This document shows, in pieces, positions 18,336 through 29,000 of a DNA stretch of 64,000 bases. The first letter of the stretch is position 1; the number at the start of each line of letters is the position of its first letter. Origin of the DNA: Thiomonas bhubaneswarensis. Lineage in GTDB: Bacteria; Pseudomonadota; Gammaproteobacteria; Burkholderiales; Burkholderiaceae_C. The notes beneath the pieces were generated by a model. It was not told the DNA's origin, searched no databases, and worked only from the letters and a program-made list of their open reading frames with translations. Where the stretch lies: the NCBI RefSeq assembly GCF_001418255.1, contig NZ_LIPV01000009.1, forward strand, positions 62,001 through 126,000. The letters are read 5' to 3'. The translations under genes were made by a program, and so were the position numbers.

Positions 18336-18797
18336 ATGGGACTGCTCGCCTGGCTGCGACGGCATGACGCCGGCCTTTTCCCCGCCACCGATACCCACCT
18401 CGCCCCGGACATCGATCCGCACGAGGATCTGTTTGAAGGCCTCTATCTCGGCCAGGCGGTGCAGGGCCACCTCGCCTGGAAGAAGCGGCTCAAGGGCATC
18501 GTGCTCGAAGGCCGACAGGATGACGCGGATATCTCTCAGGTTGCATCCGACGATCTGTGCGCGCTCGGCCAATGGCTGCATGGCCATGCCAGACAGCGCT
18601 ACGGCAGATTGCCCCAGTACGCGCGCCTGCGCAAAATCCACGCCGAGTTTCATCTGACCGCAGGCAAAGTACTGCTTTACAGCAGCAACGGCCAACGCGA
18701 CGAGGCCGAAAAGATGCTGCGTGGCGCGTTCAGCGCCCTTTCAGACCAGGTTCAACTCGAACTGGTGAGGTTCTACGCTAGCGTTCAGCCAAACTGA
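18336..18797 (+). CDS. Stand-alone CZB (chemoreceptor zinc-binding) domain protein
   Basis: The 153-residue protein is soluble and consists almost entirely of a CZB domain. The 3His/1Cys zinc site of the family can be placed: His45 in GHLAWKKRL, Cys75 in LCALGQWLHG, and His102 and His106 in KIHAEFH. In chemoreceptors and diguanylate cyclases CZB domains sense zinc or hypochlorite through the Cys-Zn switch. Here no output domain is fused, so it may act on a partner or act as a zinc buffer. The ATG at 18336 has an AAGGA site, and the frame's upstream extension to 18267 is not needed. Confidence 0.8.
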   Translation: MGLLAWLRRHDAGLFPATDTHLAPDIDPHEDLFEGLYLGQAVQGHLAWKKRLKGIVLEGRQDDADISQVASDDLCALGQWLHGHARQRYGRLPQYARLRKIHAEFHLTAGKVLLYSSNGQRDEAEKMLRGAFSALSDQVQLELVRFYASVQPN

Positions 18798-18928
18798 GGA
18801 AGCCCGAGGAATGTAAAAAATCTGTCGGCAAGGCAGGAACGCCGTAGGGATTTGCCAAGTTTTCCCGCAAAATCCAGGACGCGTGTGCGGTATTCGCGCA
18901 CCTCCCCACCCCTACCAAGGAGCACCGT

Positions 18929-19351
18929 ATGTCGCTGATGCAAGATTTCAAAGCCTTCGCCATGAAAGGCAACGTCGTCGATCTGGCCGTTGCCGTGATC
19001 ATCGGTGGCGCGTTCGGCAAGATCGTCGAATCCCTCGTGAACGACATCATCATGCCCATCGTTGGCGCGCTGATTGGCAAGCTGGACTTCTCCAACCTGT
19101 TCCTGGTGCTGGGCAAGGTACCCGAGGGCACCGAGATGACCCTGGCGGCGGTGAAAAAAGCCGGCGTACCGGTGCTGGCGTACGGCAGCTTCATCACCGT
19201 GTCGGTGAACTTCCTCATTCTGGCCTTCATCATTTTCATGATGGTGCGCATGATCTCCAAGCTCAAGCACGCTGAGCCGCCTGCGCCGCCCGCCCCGACG
19301 CCGGAAGACACCCTGCTGCTGCGCGAAATCCGCGACGCGCTGAAGAAGTAA
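18929..19351 (+). CDS. mscL: Large-conductance mechanosensitive channel
   Basis: The 140-residue inner-membrane protein forms a pentameric pore that opens under membrane tension and releases solutes on hypo-osmotic shock. The N-terminal amphipathic helix and TM1 read [20 protein letters not shown], with [14 protein letters not shown] following. The second segment is [20 protein letters not shown], followed by the cytoplasmic helix [12 protein letters not shown]. All match E. coli MscL in order and length. The start has an AAGGAG site. A fragment of repeat family 1 follows the stop codon. Confidence 0.97.
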   Translation: MSLMQDFKAFAMKGNVVDLAVAVIIGGAFGKIVESLVNDIIMPIVGALIGKLDFSNLFLVLGKVPEGTEMTLAAVKKAGVPVLAYGSFITVSVNFLILAFIIFMMVRMISKLKHAEPPAPPAPTPEDTLLLREIRDALKK

Positions 19352-19354
19352 GAG

Positions 19355-19383
19355 TAAGCCCCCAAGCCCGACAGGCTCTTAGG
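19355..19383. repeat. Fragment of repeat family 1 (single end)
   Basis: The sequence CCAAGCCCGACAGGCTCTTA at about 19362-19381 matches one terminus of the family 1 elements. No interior and no second terminus are found. It lies between mscL and the kinase gene. Confidence 0.6.
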
Positions 19384-19399
19384 TCACCCCTGGTTTGAT

Positions 19400-21409
19400 T
19401 CACTCGATCCGGGGCAGCTCCACCCAGAAGGTGGCGCCTTGCCCTGGCGTGGACTGCACCCCGGCGGTGCCGCCGTGTTTCTCCGCCACCAGACGCACGT
19501 AGTAGAGACCCAGGCCGGTACTGCCGGAGTGCGAGCCGGCTTCATCGCCGCCACGGCTGAAGCGCTGAAAGAGGCGCTCTACCTGCGCCTCGCTCAATCC
19601 CGGCCCCTGATCGCGAACCCAGAAACGCACCGCCCGCGGCGTGAGCGCCGCGCCGATGGTGACCACGGCCTGGGCGGGGCTGTGCTGCACGGCATTGCGC
19701 AGCAGATTGGTGACCAGCCGCTCCAGCGCGTCGAAGTCGCCGCGCACCCAGATGGGCTCGTCGGGCAAGGAACGCTCGAAGCGCACACCCTGGGCCAAGG
19801 CCTCGTCGTAGGCGAAGTCAGCCGCCTGGTGCAGCACGGCGCCGAGGTCGAGTTCGACCAGCTCTGAGACTTCGATCGACTGCGCCCGCGAGAGATTGAG
19901 AAAGCCCTGGGCCAGATCGTGGGCGCGCCGCAACTGCCCCAGCAGCCGTAAGCGCCCTGCCTCGTCGAGCGTGCCGGACTGCAATTGCTGCACCGCCCCG
20001 GCCAGGGGCGCGCGCACGTCGTGGCTGATGAAGGCCAGCGCATCATCTCGTCGGGCCTGCAGATTGCGCAGACGGCGCTGCGCCGACTGCACCTCCAGAA
20101 TGCGCCCCTCGAAGCTCAACCGACGTCGCGCCTGCTCCGCGTCGTCCGCGCCCGAATCACGACCGGCTTGACGCAACTGGCGCAGTTCCCCATCCAGATG
20201 GCGTCGCGCCGCTTCCAGCCTTCGCCAGCCCCACAGCGGATAGGACGACAGCGCGGCGATCAAGGCCCCTTGCGGCGCGAACCACCAGCCCGACAGCAGC
20301 GGTAATGCGGCTGAAGCCGCGACCAGCGTCACGATCCAGGCAACGCTTGCCAGCAGGCCCGTCAGCGGCATCAGCCGAGGCAGCCAGAGCAGCGGGGCGA
20401 GCGCGAGCAGGGCGGTGAGCAGCAGGCGCCAGCCCGGCGCAACGGGACGGATCAGAGTGCCGTCGCGCAGGGCGAGCAGGGTGTTGGCCAGAACCTCGAC
20501 GCCGGGCATGGGCGCGCCCTGCGCGGTGACGGGCGTGGCGAGAAAATCGCCCAGACCCGCGGCGGTCGCGCCGATCAGCACCACCTTGCCCCGCAAGGCG
20601 CCATGAGGAATGGCCCCGTCGAGCACCGCGCTGGCCGACAACCGCGGCACCGTGCCGCTCGGCCCGACAAAACGCAACAATCGCCTGTCGGCGCCGACCA
20701 GTGCGTAGGGCTGGCGAGGCGGCAGGCTGGACTGCGCAGGGCGCGGCACGGTGCCGCGCACGGGCTCGTGGGCGAGGCCGAGCAGGGTCTGCGCCATCAG
20801 CGGCCAGACCGGGGCTCCCACGCCTTCCCAGAGATCGACGCTGCGCGCTACCCCATCGCTGTCCAGGCGCACGCCCACGCGGCCCAGGCCCGCCGCGGCG
20901 GTGGCCAGCGCCGGAATCGGCAGAGCTTCGACATACTGCCCGCCGCTGCGCAGGCTGTCGATCACCACGGGCAGGGCCACGCGGCCACATCGCCTCAAAG
21001 CCTGCGCCAGCGCGGCATTGCCTGCCGAATCGTCCCCCGTCTCGGTGAAGGCGACGTCAAGGCCGACCGCCGCGGCCCCGGCATGACACACGGCCTCGAC
21101 CAGTCGGGCGTCGGAGGCGCGAGGCCAGGGCCAGGCGCCGATGCGATCGAGGCTTTGCTGATCGATGGCGACGATGACCACGCCCTGCGGCGTTGTCACC
21201 GGCTGCAAGCGCTGTCCCAGATCGAACACCGCATGGTCGATGCGCTGCAGCCACCCGCCCACACTCAGGCCGAGCGCCAGAATCAGCAGCAAGACTGCGA
21301 CGAGAACGACGTCTTTCCAGGGCTGCCACGGCGGCTCGCCAGGTCGAGAGGCCTTGGTCGGCCCCCTTTGGGCCGCGGCCTTCTCGTGCAGACTCGGAGT
21401 GGTTCCCAC
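19400..21409 (-). CDS. CHASE2-domain sensor histidine kinase
   Basis: The 669-residue membrane protein has a transmembrane segment at about residues 32-52, a periplasmic CHASE2 sensor domain to about 335 (with GVVIVAIDQQSLDRIGAWPW), three further transmembrane segments, a coiled coil and a kinase core. The H-box is FISHDVRAPL with His463, the N-box TNLLRNAVQHS, and G-boxes RDQGPGL and STGLGLYY are intact. The start is a GTG at 21409 with no ATG alternative before the first membrane segment. The gene lies 12 bases after the LysM-FecR gene, so sensor, envelope protein and regulator form one operon with the response regulator first. The signal is unknown. Confidence 0.88.
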   Translation of the reverse strand: MGTTPSLHEKAAAQRGPTKASRPGEPPWQPWKDVVLVAVLLLILALGLSVGGWLQRIDHAVFDLGQRLQPVTTPQGVVIVAIDQQSLDRIGAWPWPRASDARLVEAVCHAGAAAVGLDVAFTETGDDSAGNAALAQALRRCGRVALPVVIDSLRSGGQYVEALPIPALATAAAGLGRVGVRLDSDGVARSVDLWEGVGAPVWPLMAQTLLGLAHEPVRGTVPRPAQSSLPPRQPYALVGADRRLLRFVGPSGTVPRLSASAVLDGAIPHGALRGKVVLIGATAAGLGDFLATPVTAQGAPMPGVEVLANTLLALRDGTLIRPVAPGWRLLLTALLALAPLLWLPRLMPLTGLLASVAWIVTLVAASAALPLLSGWWFAPQGALIAALSSYPLWGWRRLEAARRHLDGELRQLRQAGRDSGADDAEQARRRLSFEGRILEVQSAQRRLRNLQARRDDALAFISHDVRAPLAGAVQQLQSGTLDEAGRLRLLGQLRRAHDLAQGFLNLSRAQSIEVSELVELDLGAVLHQAADFAYDEALAQGVRFERSLPDEPIWVRGDFDALERLVTNLLRNAVQHSPAQAVVTIGAALTPRAVRFWVRDQGPGLSEAQVERLFQRFSRGGDEAGSHSGSTGLGLYYVRLVAEKHGGTAGVQSTPGQGATFWVELPRIE

Positions 21410-21421
21410 GAGGCCCGTGCC

Positions 21422-23155
21422 TCAGAGCGCCGGCAAAAGCGGAATCAGAAGCAGCCAGAGGTAGGGATAGCGCGGCGGCACGTCGATGACCTGCACCACG
21501 GGCGGCCCCTGCGTGCCGTCGCTGTCGTCCACCAAATGCGCGCCCAGATAGCGCTTGCCCGAAGCCGGTCGGGGCAGCGAGATCGCGCCTCCCGAGGTCT
21601 GCGCCTGCGCCAGCGCCGGTTGCAGACTGGCGTGATCGGAGAGGGTCAGGGCGTAATGTTGTCCGGCGGGCGCGGGGGGCAGATCGAGCAGCAGATGGTC
21701 GCGGTCGAAGCGCATGGCGGCCTTCGACAGATCGGCAGGGCCCGGGCCAGGCAGGTAGCGGAAGGTCTGCGCCAGGCCCCACGGCCCTTGACGGCCCTCG
21801 GCATCGAGGCTGGCCGCGCGCCAGCGCAGCTCGCTCGGGGGCAGGTCGGCCGGAGGCGTCCAGCTATCGCCCTCGACGACGACATCGAACAACGGCTTGG
21901 CGAAATCGGCACCTGCTGCGATCTGAAGATGGGTTCGCGTCACCTCCACGACCTGCGACCAACGCAGCGCGGGCCGCGCCACGCGCACGGTACCGTCAGC
22001 GGCGGGGGCCGTCAGCATGGGGAAGAAGGGCCGCGCGAAAACGGTGAACGCATGCTTCGCGTCCAGGCCCTGCAGGCCGTTGGTATCGACCGCACGCACC
22101 GTCAAGACATAGCGGCCATTGGGCAGGTCGGCGATGTTGAGCGCATCGCCCTTGCTGGTTTTCTGCACCAGGATCTGCGCCGCGTCGCCCTCGGGCGAGA
22201 CCTGCCCGAACCAGGCCACCGCGCCAGTCTGCGCGGGCAGGGTGAAGCGCAGCGGGAGCTGCTCGAACAAGCTCGGCAGGCCCGAGACATCGGGCGCGGC
22301 CAGCAGCGGTACCGGCGGCAGGGGCGGCTGACCCTGCCGCGCCAGCGAGCCCTGCCCGGCATCGACCCTTACCTGGGTACCAGCCGCCTGCAGGGCGACG
22401 GCGCCACCCAGGGTTTCTTCGCGGGTGATGCGGGCGTCCGCCGCGACGCGGAACTCGGTGCCCCGCACCACGGCCTGCGCCGATGGAGTGAGGATGCGCA
22501 GGTTCTGATTCGGCAGCTGGCGCGGGTTGTCGCGAATCTCCACCTGGCCTTGCTGCAGCCGCAGCCGGGTGTCGGCCATCAGCCCGTCAGCGTAGAGACT
22601 GAGGGTATCGAGCGCGAGCTCGCTGCCCGGTTGCAAGGTCAGACGGGTGCCATTGGCCAGTTCAATCACGGCGTTGCTCCCCTCGGGCGCCTGCACCTGC
22701 GATCCGGCCGCGAGCATCTGCCCGGCCTCGGCCACCTGCCAGACACCCTGCGCCTGAGCACGCCAGAGCACCTTGCCGAACACCTGAGCTAACCGCGCCG
22801 ACGACGGCTGCTGGCGCAACAGATTGGCGGGTATGCGCAGCACCGTGCCTGGCGGAATCCGGCGGTCGTGGGCGATGCCGTTGTCGCGCTGGATCAGCGG
22901 CCACTGCGCCGGGTCACGCAGATACTTCCGACCCAGACCGATCAGGTTGTCGCCGGGCCGCACGGTGTATCGCCATACCGGCTCCTGAGCATCGGCCGAG
23001 GCCGCGAAGAGGGCTGAGGTCGTCGCTGCCGGTGTCGGCATCTGCGCCCGAGCCAGTGCGGGCGAAAGCGCCAGCAGAAGAAGGCTCAAGGCTTTCGCCA
23101 GACGGCGCGAGGGCATCGGTCTCGAAATCGCATCGGGTTCTATCGGGGCGGTCAT
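21422..23155 (-). CDS. LysM and FecR domain envelope protein
   Basis: The 577-residue protein has a signal peptide (about residues 17-38), a LysM domain (WRYTVRPGDNLIGLGRKYL to about residue 110) expected to bind peptidoglycan, and a FecR domain (about 120-245, with GSNAVIELANGTRLTLQPGS and AVVRGTEFRVAAD). Two or three Ig/FN3-like repeats follow, and then a short C-terminal hydrophobic anchor (YLWLLLIPLLPAL). FecR domains often serve as periplasmic signal relays or assembly platforms. It is encoded between the response regulator and the CHASE2 kinase, so it is a likely accessory sensor of that kinase. Confidence 0.85.
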   Translation of the reverse strand: MTAPIEPDAISRPMPSRRLAKALSLLLLALSPALARAQMPTPAATTSALFAASADAQEPVWRYTVRPGDNLIGLGRKYLRDPAQWPLIQRDNGIAHDRRIPPGTVLRIPANLLRQQPSSARLAQVFGKVLWRAQAQGVWQVAEAGQMLAAGSQVQAPEGSNAVIELANGTRLTLQPGSELALDTLSLYADGLMADTRLRLQQGQVEIRDNPRQLPNQNLRILTPSAQAVVRGTEFRVAADARITREETLGGAVALQAAGTQVRVDAGQGSLARQGQPPLPPVPLLAAPDVSGLPSLFEQLPLRFTLPAQTGAVAWFGQVSPEGDAAQILVQKTSKGDALNIADLPNGRYVLTVRAVDTNGLQGLDAKHAFTVFARPFFPMLTAPAADGTVRVARPALRWSQVVEVTRTHLQIAAGADFAKPLFDVVVEGDSWTPPADLPPSELRWRAASLDAEGRQGPWGLAQTFRYLPGPGPADLSKAAMRFDRDHLLLDLPPAPAGQHYALTLSDHASLQPALAQAQTSGGAISLPRPASGKRYLGAHLVDDSDGTQGPPVVQVIDVPPRYPYLWLLLIPLLPAL

Positions 23156-23186
23156 GGCACTGGCCCCATTGTCGCCCGCGACCAGG

Positions 23187-23957
23187 TCAGTCGTCGAGTT
23201 CGGGCGGGACGGTCAGCGGGCCTTCGTCGGCGCTGCGGGCGCGTTCCAGCCGGTAGCCGCGGCCATAGACCGACACCAGACGCCAGCCCGACTCGGGCTG
23301 AAGCCGCAGCTTGCGCCGCAGGGCGCTGACATGCACGTCGATGGTGCGAGTCTCGACCTCGGGGCGCAGGCCCCAGATGGTCTGGATGAGAAAGTCGCGG
23401 GTCAGCAGGCGGTTGACGTTCTGCAGGAAGTACAGCGCCAGATCGGTTTCACGGTCGGTCAGGTCCACCCGCTGGCCCTGAACGAAGATCTGCCGCCGGG
23501 CGCAGTCGGCCTCGATCTCGCCCAGCCGCAGCCGGGCGGCGGGCAGAGCCGAGCCCGATCGCCGCAATACGGCCTGCAACCGCGCCAGCAACACCGGGCG
23601 CGACAGGGGCTTGACCAGATAGTCGTCGGCGCCGGATTCCAGCGCCTGCACCACATCGGTTTCGAGGTTGCGCCCGGTGAGAAAGATCACCGGCGGCACG
23701 TTCGCGCCAAGCTGCAGGCGCAGGCGACACAGCACATCCGGCCCGCTCATGCCGGGCAACATCCAGTCGAGCAGGCAGGCATCCGCCCCGCCGCGCTCGA
23801 CGAAGCGGGCAAAATCCTGCCCGTCGCTGAAGTGCTGAACCGCATACCCGGCCTCTTTCAGCCAGCCCATCACTTCCTGGGCCACGAGCAGGTCATCTTC
23901 CAGATAGGCAATCCGCAAAGCGGAGACGGGGGGAACGGTGGAGCTGAAAAATGTCAT
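23187..23957 (-). CDS. OmpR/PhoB-type response regulator
   Basis: The 256-residue protein has a receiver domain (about residues 14-128) with acidic pocket EDD at 20-22, phospho-acceptor Asp64 in LLDWMLPG and Lys in LVKPLSR. A winged-helix DNA-binding domain (about 150-245) contains TDRETDLALYFLQNVNR and the recognition helix ETRTIDVHVSALRRKL. It is the first gene of the cassette with the LysM-FecR protein and CHASE2 kinase, which is its probable partner. The promoter region is shared with the divergent tamA, so tamAB is a candidate target. Confidence 0.9.
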   Translation of the reverse strand: MTFFSSTVPPVSALRIAYLEDDLLVAQEVMGWLKEAGYAVQHFSDGQDFARFVERGGADACLLDWMLPGMSGPDVLCRLRLQLGANVPPVIFLTGRNLETDVVQALESGADDYLVKPLSRPVLLARLQAVLRRSGSALPAARLRLGEIEADCARRQIFVQGQRVDLTDRETDLALYFLQNVNRLLTRDFLIQTIWGLRPEVETRTIDVHVSALRRKLRLQPESGWRLVSVYGRGYRLERARSADEGPLTVPPELDD

Positions 23958-24207
23958 GCGACGAGGCAGAGATAGGGCCGAAGCGGTGGGTCAGACATCG
24001 AATCGTCGTTATGAAATCAAATGCCAACAGACGCACCCATTTGGCAATAAACAAGCAAATTGTTCACACCTACGACTGTTACAAGCAAGAAATGTCATGG
24101 GGCGTTTACAAAGTCTTCGCTCAAATTCGATCGGGCGCAAGCGCTGCATGATCGTCGCTTGGCACTGACATCGACACGTCCCGACATCAACGATACATCA
24201 AACGGGC

Positions 24208-26082
24208 ATGAATAATGCCGACATGCCCCGCAGACCAACCGATCAGTTCTCACTCACCGCAAACGCTGCGCGAAAGAGGCTGCAGCGGCTGGCGCTGGCG
24301 AGTCTTTTCTGCGCGACGGCAGGATTGACCTGGCCGCTGGACGCGGCAGCGGCGGAACCGGAGGCCCTAACGCCAGCCGCCCAGCCTGCTGTCAAGCCCA
24401 AGGTAGAGCCTCCGTTGTATGAAGTCAGGCTGGACGTGCCGAAGGACTTGCAGCCTCTTTTATCTAACAATCTTGATCTGTTGCGTTGGCGCGACTTTCC
24501 CGACCTGCAACGCGCCCAAGTGCAGCGGCTGGCCGATGACGCCCCCGCCCAGGTGCAGAGACTGCTTGAAACCCAGGGCTATTTCTCGCCGCAGATCAAA
24601 GTGCGGGTCGATTGCCCTGAATCCGGCCCCATCGAGGTGGTGCTGTCGGTCGAGACGGGCAGCCCCACGCAGGTGCAATCGGTCGATCTGCTCGTGGACG
24701 GTCCCGACGGCAAACCCGACGCCGCCTTGAGCGCGCGGCTGAGCCGTTTCTGGGCGCTCAAGCCAGGCGAAGTGTTCCGCGATGCCGACTGGGAAGCTGC
24801 CAAGTCGAAGGCACTCTCAAGCCTGCTGTCGGGACGCTGGCCTGCGGCGCGGCTCGCCGAAAGCCGGGCCACCGTCGATCCGCAAACGCACGAGGCGCGC
24901 CTGCTGGTGCGGCTGCAGACCGGCCCGGCTTATGTGTTCGGCGGTCTGCACTTCAGCGGGCAGCAACGCTATCCGGTCAGCATTGCCGAACGTCTGGCGC
25001 CGATGCGGCCGGGCGAGCCCTATTCGCAAAGCGCCCTGCTCGACTATCAGGCGGCGCTGCAGAACAGCCCTTATTACCGCAACGCCTTGGTCGACGCCGA
25101 CCTGCACCAGGCCGAGGGCGACGCAGTGCCGGTGGACGTACGGCTGACGGAAAACCCCGCGCAGAAGCTCAGTTTCGGCGTGGGCGTGAGCAGCGACACC
25201 GGCGAACGCGTGCAAATGGGCTGGCAGGATCTCAACTTCCTCGGGCGCGCCTGGCGGCTGTCGAGCGACATCAAGCTGCAGACGCGCGAACAGAGCGGCA
25301 GCCTCAAGCTGGCCTTTCCGCGAACTGCCGACGGCTACGACGACAGTGTCTCGCTGTTGCAGGACCGCACCGACATCTCGGGTCTGGTCACGCGAAACTC
25401 CAGCGTCGGCGCGCAGCGCGAGCGCACCCGTGGCCGCATCGCCACCGCGCTGGCGCTGCAGTATCAGGCCGAGAGCCTGGAGCCCGCGGGCGCGGCTTCG
25501 AGCGAGGTGCATGCGCTGAGCCTCAACTACAGCTGGACGCGAACCGACGTCAACAGCGTGCTCTATCCCAGTCGTGGCAGCGTGATCAATCTGCAGCTCG
25601 GCGGCGCGAGCAAGGCGCTGCTGTCGAGCGCGAATTTCGTGCGGCTCTACGCGCGCGGGCTGGGCTATCTGCCCATCGACCGCAGCAATCAACTGGTCTT
25701 CCGCGCCGAGGCCGGTGCCGTGCTGGCCAACGGCGCCAACGGCATTCCGCAGAACTTCCTGTTCCGCGCCGGCGGCGCCAACTCGGTGCGCGGCTATGCC
25801 TATCAAAGCCTCGGGCTGGTGCAGGGCGACGCCATCGTCGGCGGACGTTATCTGTTCACCGCCAGCGCCGAGTTCGATCACTGGTTCACCCGCCAATGGG
25901 GCGGCGCCGTGTTCTACGACCTGGGCAACGCCGCCGACACCTGGGGCGCGCTCAAGCCCGTGCGCGGCTATGGCGCGGGCGTGCGCTGGCGCAGCCCGGT
26001 CGGGCTGATCGCAGTCGACCTGGCCTACGGGCAGGCGGTGCATCAATACCGCCTGAACTTCACCGCGGGGTTGTCGTTCTGA
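24208..26082 (+). CDS. tamA: Outer-membrane translocation and assembly protein, Omp85 family
   Basis: The 624-residue protein has an N-terminal export signal (about residues 24-50), three POTRA domains (about 70-285; for example VQRLLETQGYFSPQIKVRVD) and a C-terminal 16-strand barrel ending in the outer-membrane signature phenylalanine (NFTAGLSF). The barrel loop FLFRAGGANSVRGYAYQSLG carries the family VRGY motif. TamA works with TamB to insert proteins or move phospholipids to the outer membrane. The stop codon overlaps the tamB start by one base (TGATG). An in-frame ATG at 24223 is an alternative start. Confidence 0.93.
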   Translation: MNNADMPRRPTDQFSLTANAARKRLQRLALASLFCATAGLTWPLDAAAAEPEALTPAAQPAVKPKVEPPLYEVRLDVPKDLQPLLSNNLDLLRWRDFPDLQRAQVQRLADDAPAQVQRLLETQGYFSPQIKVRVDCPESGPIEVVLSVETGSPTQVQSVDLLVDGPDGKPDAALSARLSRFWALKPGEVFRDADWEAAKSKALSSLLSGRWPAARLAESRATVDPQTHEARLLVRLQTGPAYVFGGLHFSGQQRYPVSIAERLAPMRPGEPYSQSALLDYQAALQNSPYYRNALVDADLHQAEGDAVPVDVRLTENPAQKLSFGVGVSSDTGERVQMGWQDLNFLGRAWRLSSDIKLQTREQSGSLKLAFPRTADGYDDSVSLLQDRTDISGLVTRNSSVGAQRERTRGRIATALALQYQAESLEPAGAASSEVHALSLNYSWTRTDVNSVLYPSRGSVINLQLGGASKALLSSANFVRLYARGLGYLPIDRSNQLVFRAEAGAVLANGANGIPQNFLFRAGGANSVRGYAYQSLGLVQGDAIVGGRYLFTASAEFDHWFTRQWGGAVFYDLGNAADTWGALKPVRGYGAGVRWRSPVGLIAVDLAYGQAVHQYRLNFTAGLSF

Positions 26083-29000
26083 TGGCCGACGATTCGACGC
26101 CCACTACCCACCCTCCGGCCCGGCCCCGGCGCGGTCTGCGCTTGGCTGCATGGACGCTGGCCGCAGCGGGCGCCGTCGTGCTCGGCGCCGCGGCTGCGGT
26201 CTTCTGGCTGGGCAGCGCCAGCGGTCTGCAATGGCTGGCCGCGCGCTCCCCGCTGCGCCTCGGCACCACCCAGATCACCCTCAAGGACGTGCAGGGCAGT
26301 CTGTGGGGCTCTTTGCGCATCGGGCAATTGCAGATCGTCACCGCCGATGTCACCACGACTCTGGATCAGGCGCAGCTGACATGGGCGCCCGCCGCGCTCT
26401 GGCAACGCACCCTGCACATCCAAAGTCTGAGCGCCAGGCAGATCGACATCACCCAGACCCACACCGGCCCGGCAGCAAGCCCGCCGCAACTGCCCGCCAG
26501 CCTGCGACTGCCGCTGCGCATCGACCTCGACCACTTCGACCTCGGTGCGTTCAGCATCGGCCCGCCCGGCGCGCTGCGGCCCTATGGCCATTTCAGCGGC
26601 GAGCTGCACTATGGTCAGGGCAGCTACCGCGCCCGCATCAAGGCCGACACCCCCTGGGCTCGGGCGACCTTGCAGGCGCAGTTGGCCGATGCCGCCCCCT
26701 ACCCGCTGCAGGCCACGCTCAAGGCCACGCACATCGGCCCGAGAGGGCATGCCGCCGCAGGCAACGCCGCTGATCTGCGCGCTCAGGGCACGCTGCGCGA
26801 CCTCGATCTGACGGGCACGCTGCAGATGGACGCGGCCCACGCCAGCCTGCAAGCCAGCCTCACGCCCTTCGACGCCACGCCGCTGCGCAGCGCCCGCCTC
26901 ACCGCCCAGGCGCTCGATCCGGCGGCCTTTAGTGCTGGACTGCCCCGCGCCGCGCTCGACGTGCAATTCGACCTCGGGCCTTCGAGCGCGCAGCACCTGG
27001 CGGGCAGGCTGCAGGTGCGCAACGCACTGCCCGGGACTATCGATCAGCGCCGCCTGCCGCTGCGCAGCCTCAGCGCCACGCTGGCGGGTGACGGCGATGA
27101 GGCCACCGCGCGCGACCTGCACATCGACCTCGGCCCCGGCGGACGCATCCGCGGCACGCTGACCTGGACCCGGCCCACCCTGCAAGCCCGGCTGCAGGTC
27201 GACCAGCTCGACGCCCGCGCACTCGACGGCAAACTGACCACCACCCGCCTGTCCGGCCCGGTGACGATAGCCGCATCGGCGCAGCAGCAAAGCGCGCAGA
27301 TCGCCCTCGCCCAGCCGGGCTGGGACGTGCGCCTGCAGGCGCAGCGCCAAGGCGACACCGTGCAAGTGCAGCGCCTGCGGCTGGCGGCGCCCGGCGGCCA
27401 GCTCGAGGCCAGCGGCAGCCTGACCACAAGCGGCGCTCAGCCCTTCGATCTGCGCGCCAGCCTGCGCCGCTTCGACCCGTCCCGCTTCGGCGCCTACCCG
27501 CAAGCCGAGCTCAGCGCCGATGTCACCGCCCGCGGCACCCTGGACCCGCGCCAGGCCAGGCTCGCGCTGCAACTCGAGCCCAGCGTCTGGCGCGGTCACA
27601 CCTTCACTGGCCACGCCCGCCTGGCGCTCGACGCACAGCGCCTCTGGGACGTCGACGCCGTGCTGGCGCTGGGCGCCAACCAGCTTCAGGCCAAGGGCGC
27701 CTTCGGTCGGCCCCTTGATGTGCTGCAATGGACGTTGAACGCGCCGCAACTCGCGCAGATCGACCCCTCGCTGCAAGGCAATGCCCAGGCCGAGGGCCAG
27801 CTTCGCGGCGGCGTGCAGGCGCCCGCAGGCAAGGTCTCGCTGCAGGCCACCGGCCTGCGCTGGGGCAAGGCGCTGGCGCTGCAGCGCCTGAGCGCCCGCA
27901 GTACCTTCAGCACGGGGCAGGCGCGTCCCGGCACCACGGCCACCCTCGCCACCTTGCTCGACCGCCTCGCGGGGACGCTTGAGGTCGATCTCGATGGCCT
28001 CAACTGGCATCAGGGCGGGCAGACGGTGCAGCTTCACAGCCTGCAGACCCAGGCCCAGACCACGGCAGGCCTGAAGGGCCAGCTCGACCTGAGGATGCGC
28101 CTGCAGCAACTGCGGCTGGCCGGGCTGGGCAAGGCGCAGCGAGACACCACGCTGAACACCGCTTCGCTCGAAGTCACGGGCACCCGCGCCCAGCACAGCA
28201 TCGCGCTGAACGCTCAGGGCCAGCTTCCCCTGGGCGGTGCAGAGGGTGCGTCCGCGACAGGCGCTAGCGCGTCGGCGCAACAGCCGCTGCCGCTCGATCT
28301 GCATCTGCGCGCGCAGGGCGGCTGGCTGGGTGAGCAACAAGGCTGGCGCGGCCAGATCACCGCCCTCGACAACGGCGGGCCGCTGGCCCTCAAGCTCCAG
28401 GCCCCGGCCGCGCTCGATCTGGCGTTTACGCCGCTGCGTCTGCAGCTCCAGCATGCGGCGCTGCAGCTTGAGGCGGGGCGCATCGACCTGAACAATCTGC
28501 AATGGGCACCGGGCCTGCTGCGCACCGAGGGCCGCATGAAAGCCGTCCAGACCGCCGATCTGCTGCGGCTTGCGGGCATCGCTCCGGCGCGGGTGCGCAA
28601 CACCCTCGTGCTCTCGGGCGACTGGAACATCGACGCGGGCACGAGCGTCGAAGGCCATGTGCACCTGCAACGCGACAGCGGCGACATCGCCCTTCAGGTC
28701 GCCGCACCGCCCGCCCAGCGCGCGGGCACCGTGACCTTCGGCCCGACCTGCGACGCCACCTTCGGTCAGGCCGCGACGCGCGGCGGCTTCATGCCGCTGG
28801 ACATCGGCCAGCTCGTGCTCGATCTCACCGCGCGCAACAATCGCCTGCAGGCGCAGGGTGTGCTGCAGACCGGCATCGGCACCGTCCAGGCCAGCGGTCA
28901 GGTGCAGCTCAGCCGACGCGGCAATCTCTGGGGCATCGCCGCCGACACGCCGCTGCAACTCGACGCCGGTGCCGACATGCCCAGCCTGGCCTGGGCCGCA

